A DNA stretch of 5,234 nt from Clostridium sp. CAG:169 (lineage in GTDB: Bacteria; Bacillota; Clostridia; Oscillospirales; Ruminococcaceae). A program made the position numbers and the translations under genes. The notes beneath the pieces were generated by a model. It had not been told where the DNA came from. It saw nothing but the letters and a program-made list of their open reading frames with translations, and did no database searches. The stretch is from positions 4,519-9,752 of the forward strand of contig FR880290.1 of the NCBI GenBank assembly GCA_000435195.1. Reading direction: 5' to 3'. Positions 1-4,753 of the stretch are shown piece by piece. Within the stretch, counting starts at the first letter, position 1; every line of letters begins with the position of its first letter.

Positions 1-850
1 AAGCCGATTGAGAGCTGCCGACGGTCACCTCGGTTGCCGTCGGCTCCGACTGCTCCGACAGGGCATATTCGTCATCGGCAGTTTCTTCCTCCACCTTGAC
101 CAGCTTTTCCAGCTCTGCGGTCGAAAGGCGCATAGCGGTGCGGTCCTTCAGGTTCAGGTGGAATTCACCCTGAGGGTACTGCGCATAGAAGCTGGCAGAA
201 AAGTTTGGATAGCTTGCATAGTCGATGCTGTCCAGCAGGGTGCGCACCTGAGCGGTAAATTGTGCCAGGTCAGGCTGCTCGGTCAGCTGGGCGTACATCC
301 AGATTTCATCACCGGAGCTGAGCTGCTCGGCAGAGGCGGTAGGTTTTGTGTGCACCGAGTAGTTCAGTTCACAGCCGACATCCATCGACTCCAGCGAAAC
401 GCTGTCGGGCAGTTTGGCATAGATTTGGTCATAAACTTCACTGCTGATTTTTTGCTCGACCTGCCAGTAGGTGGTTCCATACTCCACAAATGGATAGGCA
501 GCACAGGCAATCAGCGAGCAGAAGATGATGAAGCAGCAGAAGAAGGTTCCCCAAAAGTCGTAGCGCAGGTTTTGCCCGTGGTTGTGAAAATATTGAAAGA
601 GGATTTCCACACCTAACAGCACCAGCAGCAGCGGAGAAAAGCGGAGCAGCGGCGTCGGGTCGAATGGATGGAAGAGGAACACCAGCAGCAGAATGCCAAC
701 AAGCACAAGGGTGATGCCCATGGTAAAGGTGCCGATGCGGCGGACAGAGGGTGTTTTTTTCGGCTGGGTCTGCGGGGATGAGTCGTTTGCGGGCTGTTCT
801 TTTTGTTCTTTATATTCGGATTGTTCAGAATAATTGTTCTGATTTAACAT
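1..850 (-). CDS. LiaI/LiaF-like three-helix membrane protein, C-terminus cut by window edge
   Basis: The reading frame is open from the ATG at 850-848 to base 1, giving 283 visible residues and no stop. The start is supported by AAGGAAGG about 9 nt upstream. Layout: a polar Gln/Glu/Lys-rich cytoplasmic head (1-38), then membrane helices at about 40-61, 67-88 and 98-120, then a soluble tail of at least 160 residues. With the head inside, the tail would lie outside the cell. The first two helices (GITLVLVGILLLVFLF, then PLLRFSPLLLVLLGVEILF) resemble the LiaI/LiaF-like transmembrane region (DUF5668-type) common in Firmicutes envelope-stress proteins; this is recognition by eye. The tail matches no family I know and ends in a Ser/Thr/Glu-rich stretch near the edge. 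It is the fourth gene of the sigma/anti-sigma cluster, separated from the third by a terminator-like hairpin, so it may be expressed at a different level. An envelope-stress role is inference. Confidence 0.85.
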   Translation of the reverse strand, partial: MLNQNNYSEQSEYKEQKEQPANDSSPQTQPKKTPSVRRIGTFTMGITLVLVGILLLVFLFHPFDPTPLLRFSPLLLVLLGVEILFQYFHNHGQNLRYDFWGTFFCCFIIFCSLIACAAYPFVEYGTTYWQVEQKISSEVYDQIYAKLPDSVSLESMDVGCELNYSVHTKPTASAEQLSSGDEIWMYAQLTEQPDLAQFTAQVRTLLDSIDYASYPNFSASFYAQYPQGEFHLNLKDRTAMRLSTAELEKLVKVEEETADDEYALSEQSEPTATEVTVGSSQSA

Positions 851-883
851 GACAAACACCTTCCTTACTGCAATTTAAGGTAG

Positions 884-921
884 AAAAAAGGGACGTCCCT
901 TGACGCGGCAAGAAGCGTCCC
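884..921 (-). terminator. Intrinsic terminator or attenuator between two membrane protein genes
   Basis: Read on the minus strand, GGGACG (921-916) pairs with CGTCCC (895-890), and six U residues (889-884) follow at once. The 20-nt loop holds a competing pairing, GACGC (919-915) with GCGTC (906-902). The palindrome AGGGACGTCCCT (900-889) can also fold alone. It lies 15 nt past the stop of the TM2-like gene and 33 nt before the next start. I see no convincing promoter in that space, so partial termination with read-through is the simplest reading. Confidence 0.6.
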
Positions 922-936
922 GGATGGGATTTACTG

Positions 937-1470
937 CTATTTGGTCTCTCCGTGGTACTCCTGATAGTCGTCCTCGATTGCCTTGTGCATAACGCTGCTG
1001 CGAATCAGGCGGATGCCCAGCCAGATGATGGCAGCGGCGACGACGATGGTCGGCAGGGCGTTGAAGAATGGGTAGAGGTCGATGTTGAAGCGATAGAACA
1101 TAGTCGGGAGGATCAGCTCCGCCAGCATATAGATGCCGACTACAATCAGCAGGATGCCGACAAGCAGATGTCTCTGACGGAAAAAGTTGAGCACCTTGCC
1201 GCCGGACAGCGAATCCAGATGGAAGAGGAAGTCATCCTGCGGCAAAAATTCATAGCTCATCGAGCGCAGGTTCAGGGTGTCAAAAAAAGCGTAGAACCAG
1301 ATGACCGGCAGCAGGAAGAACAAAAAGCTCAGATTCAAAAAGCCGGTGATGGAAATCAGCAGGCAGAAAATGCCCATCAAAGAGACACCGCGCTTCATAT
1401 ATCCCAGATACATCTGACCGGCGCCGGGCCAGAGGGCAAACAAAAAAGTAAGGATTCTGCTTTTTCTCAT
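937..1470 (-). CDS. TM2-like multi-pass membrane protein
   Basis: Encodes 177 residues. The chosen start has AAAGGAG at 1485-1479, 8 nt upstream. The frame extends 23 codons further up to 1539, but that part runs through palindromes and has no comparable ribosome site. The N-terminus carries a TM2-type signature: a hydrophobic start, the motif WPGAGQMYLGYMKRG (14-28), then one or two helices to about residue 64. A polar segment (65-100) containing FLPQDDF follows, then helices at about 102-122 and 137-157, and a charged tail. The helix at 102-122 (LLVGILLIVVGIYMLAELI) resembles LiaI/LiaF-like transmembrane segments, so the protein may join a TM2-like half to a LiaI-like half. The exact role is unknown. 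It sits downstream of the sigma/anti-sigma pair, across a 213-bp gap full of hairpins, so it could be attenuated or have its own promoter. Confidence 0.85.
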   Translation of the reverse strand: MRKSRILTFLFALWPGAGQMYLGYMKRGVSLMGIFCLLISITGFLNLSFLFFLLPVIWFYAFFDTLNLRSMSYEFLPQDDFLFHLDSLSGGKVLNFFRQRHLLVGILLIVVGIYMLAELILPTMFYRFNIDLYPFFNALPTIVVAAAIIWLGIRLIRSSVMHKAIEDDYQEYHGETK

Positions 1471-1497
1471 AGTAAAAACTCCTTTGGCAAAAGATTT

Positions 1498-1516
1498 TTC
1501 CCAAAGCCTTTGGGAA
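1498..1516. repeat. Perfect palindrome, 9-bp arms, in leader of the TM2-like gene
   Basis: TTCCCAAAG (1498-1506) and CTTTGGGAA (1508-1516) are exact reverse complements around one centre base. As RNA the stem would close on a 3-nt loop. It ends 13 nt upstream of the ribosome site of the TM2-like gene and abuts the next palindrome. No U-run follows directly on the minus strand, so it is a poor terminator there. It could be an operator or an mRNA hairpin. Confidence 0.65.
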
Positions 1517-1565
1517 TTTTGATAAACCGGGTTTATCAAAATGAGTTGAACGCTGGTTTATCAAA
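1516..1565. repeat. 13-bp inverted repeat plus a third half-site
   Basis: ATTTTGATAAACC (1516-1528) and GGTTTATCAAAAT (1530-1542) are perfect reverse complements with one centre base. A third copy of the core GGTTTATCAAA lies at 1555-1565, in the same orientation as the right arm and 25 bp from it. Three half-sites, two of them forming a dyad, resemble a DNA-binding-protein operator. The dyad would also form a strong hairpin in the minus-strand transcript. No family of regulator is assigned. Confidence 0.65.
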
Positions 1566-1580
1566 GTGATTGTGCGATTC

Positions 1581-1677
1581 ATCCATAAAGAAACTCTTTT
1601 CAATTATTTGATCAATCCATAAAGGGAATCGGCTGTTTAGCCGCTGTGATTTATTTTCTTTCATCCATAAAGAAAAT
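1581..1677. repeat. Three copies of ATCCATAAAG within hairpin-rich spacer
   Basis: The 10-mer ATCCATAAAG occurs at 1581-1590, 1615-1624 and 1663-1672. The third copy is part of a hairpin with 9-bp arms (ATTTTCTTT 1653-1661, AAAGAAAAT 1669-1677, 7-nt loop). The first can form a short stem with the neighbouring TCTTT. Between copies two and three lies a tight hairpin, CGGCT/AGCCG (1630-1634, 1639-1643), with a 4-nt loop. The block lies just past the anti-sigma stop. It may reduce read-through into the membrane protein genes or stabilise mRNA ends. No canonical terminator with a U-tract is seen. Confidence 0.55.
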
Positions 1678-1683
1678 CAGGTC

Positions 1684-2268
1684 CTATCGCTTAGGAGCGA
1701 ATGAGGAAAAGTTCCATTCCAACAGTTGGTTTTGGATGGAATTGAAAAAGTCGTTGACACCTTGCGAAATATTTCCCGTATGCTCTAAAATCGTTTGACT
1801 GGAGGCGTGCAGGTCGTTGACCAGACTGTTGACCGCTCCCGACAGCCTGCCGTTGGAGAAGATTCCTCCGGTCCAGAAAACCAGCGCCAAAGAGGCAGCA
1901 ACGGCAAGCGAGGTGAATTTGTGCAGGTAGAAGACACGGCTGCGGTGTGCTAATTGCTTCATAACCGAGGGAAGCAGCTGAGGCGGCGGCTCAATCAGAT
2001 GGTCGGCTGCCGGCTGGGAAAGGATGGGTTCTTCCGGTGACAGCTCGATGCTCTTGTCGCTGTCCAAAGAAATCTCTCCGCAAAGCAGAGAGGTGTAACG
2101 GTCCAGGCACTTGTCACAAAAGGAAAGATGCTCGGATACCTCCAAACTTTGCAGCTGGTCGAGCTGTTCGGACAGCAGCAGTGAAAAGGCTTGGTCGGTC
2201 AGATGGCCGTCCGGGGTGAAAAGCTCGGGCTGTTTTGGCAGCAGGGACGACGCATCGTTATTTTTCAT
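1684..2268 (-). CDS. Zinc-finger anti-sigma factor, single-pass membrane protein
   Basis: Encodes 194 residues. The start at 2268 is fixed by AAGGAGG 9 nt upstream; longer versions reaching 2403 only read the sigma gene in another frame. The cytoplasmic domain (about 20-65) carries the zinc-binding signature H47-x3-C51-x2-C54 (HLSFCDKC) of the ZAS/zf-HC2 anti-sigma class, which binds and silences a cognate ECF sigma factor. An acidic, proline-rich linker (66-100) follows, then one membrane helix (about 117-138) and a 56-residue extracytoplasmic tail rich in Asn, Ser and amphipathic helix. That tail is short for a sensor domain. Release could occur by regulated proteolysis or a conformational change, as known for this class; the sequence does not show which. 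Its first 11 bases overlap the sigma gene, so the pair is likely translationally coupled. Confidence 0.88.
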   Translation of the reverse strand: MKNNDASSLLPKQPELFTPDGHLTDQAFSLLLSEQLDQLQSLEVSEHLSFCDKCLDRYTSLLCGEISLDSDKSIELSPEEPILSQPAADHLIEPPPQLLPSVMKQLAHRSRVFYLHKFTSLAVAASLALVFWTGGIFSNGRLSGAVNSLVNDLHASSQTILEHTGNISQGVNDFFNSIQNQLLEWNFSSFAPKR

Positions 2269-2794
2269 AGCTGTATACCTCCTTGATTTGTTTTTGCAGG
2301 ATGGCTCTTGCGCGGTACAACTGGGTTTCCACCGTCTTTTTTGGTCTGCCCAGCAGCTGTGCAATCTCCTGGGTATCCTTTTCCTCCAGAAAGCGCAGGA
2401 CACACACCTCTCGGTAGGGCTCTTTGAGAGAGCGAATCATCTGCTCGATGGTGCCGGAGCTTTCCTTGGAGATGTACACCTCGTCCGGTTGTTCGGACGG
2501 GTCGTCCTGACGAATGGAAGCGATTGTCTCCACCGAGGTTTCCTCGTCGGCAGCCAGTGTCACCCTTCGGGAATAGGCGCTGTTGAGGTAATCCTTTGCT
2601 TTGTTGGTGGCAATACGGGCAATCCACGGTTTGTAATTGTCTCCCTGATAGTTGTCAATGTGCCGGTAAGCGGAAAGAAAGGTCTCCTGCGAAAGATTCT
2701 GCGCTTCGTGGTAATCTTTGACGAATTGATAGCAGATGGTGAATACCAGTTTTTCATATTGGGCTACAAACTGGCTAAATTCCCGTTGAGTCAT
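2258..2794 (-). CDS. ECF-type RNA polymerase sigma factor
   Basis: Encodes 178 residues, the usual size for an extracytoplasmic-function sigma factor. Region 2 spans about 8-75. It includes the core-binding and -10 recognition segment (NLSQETFLSAYRHI at 33-46, then YKPWIARIATNKAKDYL at 54-70). A variable acidic linker (82-112) follows. Region 4 spans about 115-172 with PYREVCVLRFLEEKDTQEIA and the helix-turn-helix QEIAQLLGRPKKTVETQLYRAR, which reads the -35 element. It would direct RNA polymerase to a small regulon and is presumably inhibited by the anti-sigma factor it overlaps by 11 bp. The start at 2794 has only a short Shine-Dalgarno match (GGTGA, 9-nt spacer), hinting at modest translation relative to the anti-sigma. 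I found no convincing autoregulatory ECF promoter upstream. The subfamily cannot be fixed by eye. Confidence 0.93.
   Translation of the reverse strand: MTQREFSQFVAQYEKLVFTICYQFVKDYHEAQNLSQETFLSAYRHIDNYQGDNYKPWIARIATNKAKDYLNSAYSRRVTLAADEETSVETIASIRQDDPSEQPDEVYISKESSGTIEQMIRSLKEPYREVCVLRFLEEKDTQEIAQLLGRPKKTVETQLYRARAILQKQIKEVYSYEK
2278..2284 (-). promoter_or_regulatory. Ribosome binding site of the anti-sigma gene inside the sigma gene
   Basis: AAGGAGG on the minus strand, 9 nt before the ATG at 2268, lies within the last codons of the sigma gene. It decides the anti-sigma start against longer in-frame options and is stronger than the site before the sigma gene (GGTGA only). Confidence 0.85.
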
Positions 2795-2949
2795 GCAAAG
2801 TATTCACCAACTTTCTGTTTACTGGATTTGCACAGGGTCTCGATTCGTTTTTGTTTCCCTGTACACTGATAAAACGATGCGGACAAAAGGGGATACTTCA
2901 ACTTTCTGCAAAAAAATTAAAAAAAGAAAAATCTGTTTAATCTTCTATG

Positions 2950-2978
2950 ATTATAACCTAATTTTTATAGAAATGGAA
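2950..2978 (-). promoter_or_regulatory. Candidate housekeeping promoter of the sigma operon
   Basis: On the minus strand a perfect TATAAT (2955-2950) lies 17 bp from a poor -35 (TTCCAT, 2978-2973). Transcription would begin near 2943, leaving a leader of about 150 nt before the sigma start. The -10 is exact but the -35 is weak, so an activator or another promoter is possible. Confidence 0.4.
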
Positions 2979-2996
2979 GAAAATGTCGACAGCAGA

Positions 2997-3025
2997 TTGA
3001 CACTTGACAAAAATTGTAGTACGCT
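2997..3025 (+). promoter_or_regulatory. Candidate promoter of the membrane-anchored protein gene
   Basis: A perfect -35 TTGACA (2997-3002) is followed after 17 bp by TACGCT (3020-3025), which keeps the key T, A and final T of the -10. A second TTGACA at 3004-3009 is badly spaced for any -10 that I see. The start would be near 3032, giving a leader of about 30 nt. It is back-to-back with the candidate minus-strand promoter, so one regulator could act on both. Confidence 0.5.
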
Positions 3026-3049
3026 AAAAAAGCAAATTTTCTTTTTTGA

Positions 3050-3055
3050 AAGGAG
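3050..3055 (+). promoter_or_regulatory. Ribosome binding site with a decoy ATG
   Basis: AAGGAG lies 7 nt before the ATG at 3063. An out-of-frame ATG at 3058-3060 is only 2 nt from the site and meets a stop after two codons (ATGGCATGA), overlapping the true start. Spacing favours 3063. Confidence 0.8.
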
Positions 3056-3062
3056 AAATGGC

Positions 3063-4412
3063 ATGAACGGTAAAAAGATTCTTTTGATTACCACACTGGT
3101 TGCCACCCTGGTTTTGATTTCTCTTGTTGCGCTCTTTGCGAAATTTATCCTGGATATAGATTTTGGAGAGCTGGGAAGCTCTGAGCAGTCCGACCCACAG
3201 CAGATTGAACAGCAGGAGGAAGAGCCGCAGCAGAATAAGCCGGACGACAAGCAGGAGCCGCAGCAAAAGCCGCTGGATCAAACCGAGGACGGCAAACAGG
3301 AGCAAAAGGAAGAAGAGGATGAGAAGAAGGAAGAGGATGAGGAAGAAAAGTATTTTGAATCGACCGCTTCTTTAAAAAGTGCTTCGGTCACCGTCAAGGC
3401 AGAACAGGACATCCAGCTGAAGGTGGAGGAGGAGCAACAGCTGGCACAGCTGTGGCAGGAGGTCGGTAAGCTCAAGCTCAAGGAAATCCATCAGTCGGTG
3501 GGCGTGCAGTCTGCCAACTGGGAAGCGATCCTCGCTTTGCAGCTGGACGATGGTTCCGCCGCACAGCTGCACCTGTATGAATCCACTCTCAGCGGCAGCA
3601 AGGCAACCCTTTCCGTTGGAGAAACGACCTACGAATCCACCGAGTCGATTGCTGCGCTGCGCACCCTGCTGGAAGGCTGGGTCGAGCAGGAACAGAATCA
3701 GCTGGAGATTGGTGCCGAGCAGTTTGAAGCGGCTTCCCGCGTGCTGGCTCTGGATATGGGCAGCATGGAGGTACAGGACATCGCCGGAGCCAAACAGCAG
3801 TTCCAGCAGGCGCTGGGCAAGCTGCAGGTGACCGAAACGATGACCGGCAGCATCAACCCGGGCAATCCGACTGATGGCGTTTCGATGGTCAACCTCTCGG
3901 ACGAGGAGGACACCCTGTTCACCATGGAATTTTATCAGACGGGCATCCTTGCCTACCGCTCGCCGGACCATCAAACTTTCTACGTCTGCGACCCGCAGAG
4001 CCTGAACAGCTTCTATCAGACGGTGGAGCAGCTGTGTACACAGGTTTCCTCCACACCGGCAAGTCTTGCCTGGATGGACTACGGCGCGCTGGACAGCATG
4101 GTCGTGACCAGCAACGCAGGCAAATCCAAAAAAGAGGTCGGTCTGATTCGGGACCATGCACAGACCCTGTTCGGATTTTTGCAGCAGCTGCACGTCAGCA
4201 AGGACAGTGTACGCGAGGAAAAGAAGATGTTCAACAAGCCGGAATACCACATGGACATCGAATTTTCCGGTGGCATGGTCATGCAGGTGGATTTGAGCAA
4301 GGGCAGCTTGCTGGTGGACGGCGGCGACGGTGTGATTCTGCACTACACCCTGATTGGTGACCGCAACTTGGAGCTGGTTCGGGCAGAGCTGGAACGGCTT
4401 ACAACCGACTAG
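3063..4412 (+). CDS. Membrane-anchored extracytoplasmic protein with three repeated alpha/beta modules
   Basis: Encodes 449 residues. The frame is open upstream to 2793, but the AAGGAG site and the membrane segment support the start at 3063. Layout: short basic N-terminus (KK at 4-5), one membrane helix or uncleaved signal anchor (about 6-30), a Gln/Glu/Lys/Asp-rich low-complexity linker (about 41-97), then about 350 residues that I divide into three similar units near 104-206, 224-325 and 342-447. Each unit has a strand, an amphipathic helix (QLAQLWQEVGKLKLKE; AKQQFQQALGKLQVTE; HAQTLFGFLQQLHVSK), a strand pair around a polar turn, and a closing helix (IAALRTLLE; LNSFYQTVEQL; LELVRAELERL). 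The pattern resembles small alpha/beta domains found in exported Firmicutes proteins, but I assign no named family. No catalytic motif is visible. It diverges from the sigma operon and could be a target or a sensor; that is inference. Confidence 0.87.
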   Translation: MNGKKILLITTLVATLVLISLVALFAKFILDIDFGELGSSEQSDPQQIEQQEEEPQQNKPDDKQEPQQKPLDQTEDGKQEQKEEEDEKKEEDEEEKYFESTASLKSASVTVKAEQDIQLKVEEEQQLAQLWQEVGKLKLKEIHQSVGVQSANWEAILALQLDDGSAAQLHLYESTLSGSKATLSVGETTYESTESIAALRTLLEGWVEQEQNQLEIGAEQFEAASRVLALDMGSMEVQDIAGAKQQFQQALGKLQVTETMTGSINPGNPTDGVSMVNLSDEEDTLFTMEFYQTGILAYRSPDHQTFYVCDPQSLNSFYQTVEQLCTQVSSTPASLAWMDYGALDSMVVTSNAGKSKKEVGLIRDHAQTLFGFLQQLHVSKDSVREEKKMFNKPEYHMDIEFSGGMVMQVDLSKGSLLVDGGDGVILHYTLIGDRNLELVRAELERLTTD

Positions 4413-4455
4413 TGAAATAGCACAGGCAAATTCATTTTCTTTAGATAAAACGATG

Positions 4456-4526
4456 AAAAGACACGGTTTTAGATGACAGAAAGCCACATTTGTGGTAGAA
4501 TGTTTGTAACAGAACCGTGTCTTTTT
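4456..4526 (+). terminator. Intrinsic terminator after the triple-module gene, large loop
   Basis: AAAAGACACGGTT (4456-4468) and AACCGTGTCTTTT (4513-4525) form a perfect 13-bp stem ending in a U5 run (4522-4526), 43 nt past the stop codon. The 44-nt loop is unusually long and contains a small CCAC/GTGG hairpin (4484-4487, 4492-4495). The A-rich left arm and U-rich right arm would also give some termination on the other strand. Confidence 0.65.
4473..4501 (+). promoter_or_regulatory. Strong extended -10 promoter for the downstream secreted-protein gene
   Basis: ATGACA (4473-4478, five of six -35 bases) and TAGAAT (4496-4501, five of six -10 bases) are 17 bp apart. TGG directly precedes the -10, forming an extended -10. 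Transcription would begin near 4508, giving a leader of about 246 nt before the start at 4754. The whole promoter lies inside the loop of the preceding terminator, between its arms. Confidence 0.7.
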
Positions 4527-4566
4527 CTATGCCCGATTTTGAGGAGGATGGAAAGGAGGAAATGCG

Positions 4567-4635
4567 ATGGAACACTTTCAGAAGATTTACCGACAGGATG
4601 TCGCCGATGGGAAGTGTCCGTCCTCCTTTCCGTAG
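4567..4635 (+). CDS. Possible 22-codon leader ORF
   Basis: An ATG at 4567 stands 7 nt after AAAGGAGG (4552-4559), an ideal ribosome site. The frame runs 22 codons, beginning MEHFQKIYRQ and ending CPSSFP, and stops at TAG 4633-4635. Its last codons form the 5' arm of the hairpin at 4600-4694, so translation would unfold that hairpin. A longer overlapping frame (4529 or 4562 to 4693) is also open, but its start codons are worse placed. No family is recognised. It may be a leader peptide or may not be translated at all. Confidence 0.25.
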   Translation: MEHFQKIYRQDVADGKCPSSFP

Positions 4636-4694
4636 GAACGGCAACACCGCCGGTGCTACCCTTTGCCGGAAAAGGAGGGGAAACCCATCGTGAC
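4600..4694 (+). ncRNA. Structured 5' leader element, nested hairpin with anti-Shine-Dalgarno arm
   Basis: Nested pairing on the plus strand. GTC (4600-4602) pairs with GAC (4692-4694) and CGATGGG (4605-4611) with CCCATCG (4684-4690). Inside that, CCTCCTTT-CCG (4622-4632) pairs with CGG-A-AAAGGAGG (4667-4678), 11 pairs with one bulged A. At the top, CACC pairs with GGTG (4645-4648, 4652-4655), or alternatively CGGC with GCCG. The arm CCTCCTTT is the anti-Shine-Dalgarno sequence. It could instead pair with the identical AAAGGAGG at 4552-4559, or partly with AGGAGG at 4741-4746 before the next gene, which allows a switch. I could not match it to any riboswitch consensus I know. It may be a cis-regulatory leader, a small RNA or a dispersed repeat. 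Confidence 0.45.
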
Positions 4695-4740
4695 CCGCTG
4701 ATGCAATCGACAGCAAAATACGTTTTGTGAACAACAGGAC

Positions 4741-4747
4741 AGGAGGT
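4741..4747 (+). promoter_or_regulatory. Ribosome binding site of the secreted-protein gene
   Basis: AGGAGGT with its GGAGG core 7 nt before the ATG at 4754 fixes that start. It is also complementary to the anti-Shine-Dalgarno-like arm at 4622-4627 in the leader. Confidence 0.85.
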
Positions 4748-4753
4748 AAGAAG

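Noticed and set aside
8..616. Long plus-strand open frame over the LiaI/F-like gene
   Set aside because: It lies antisense to a frame with clear membrane helices and a good ribosome site. Its own translation has no coherent domain and no ribosome site.
952..1569. Plus-strand open frame antisense to the TM2-like gene
   Set aside because: It is the mirror of a convincing multi-pass membrane protein and has no ribosome site at its start. The polar, Gln-rich translation is typical of an antisense shadow.
2269..2403. Longer N-terminus of the anti-sigma factor
   Set aside because: It would only read the end of the sigma gene in a second frame. The strong AAGGAGG 9 nt before 2268 decides the start.
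2853..2859. GGGAAAC on the minus strand as an ECF -35 element
   Set aside because: No CGT-type -10 lies at the expected distance downstream.
2793..3062. Upstream extension of the triple-module protein by 90 codons
   Set aside because: It runs through the AT-rich divergent promoter region, upstream of the predicted transcription start. The AAGGAG site and signal anchor fit the ATG at 3063.
3300..3352. Purine-rich low-complexity run as a separate functional DNA element
   Set aside because: It is explained by the Glu/Lys/Asp codons of the linker in the encoded protein.
3372..4487. 371-codon minus-strand open frame across the triple-module gene
   Set aside because: It is a His/Leu/Gln-rich shadow of a CAG- and CTG-rich gene. 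It has no ribosome site or domain, and the plus strand has promoter, ribosome site and membrane anchor.
4473..4730. 85-codon plus-strand frame and a 97-codon minus-strand frame across the leader
   Set aside because: The plus frame begins upstream of the predicted transcription start, and its inner ATG at 4548 touches its ribosome site with no spacer. Neither shows a domain. The hairpin symmetry keeps several frames open.
4508..4753. Known riboswitch (cobalamin, FMN, TPP, glycine, fluoride, c-di-GMP, THF) or hammerhead ribozyme
   Set aside because: None of the conserved cores that I recall for these classes is present. The GAAAC and CTGATG pieces near 4680-4702 are too close together and lack the remaining hammerhead core.
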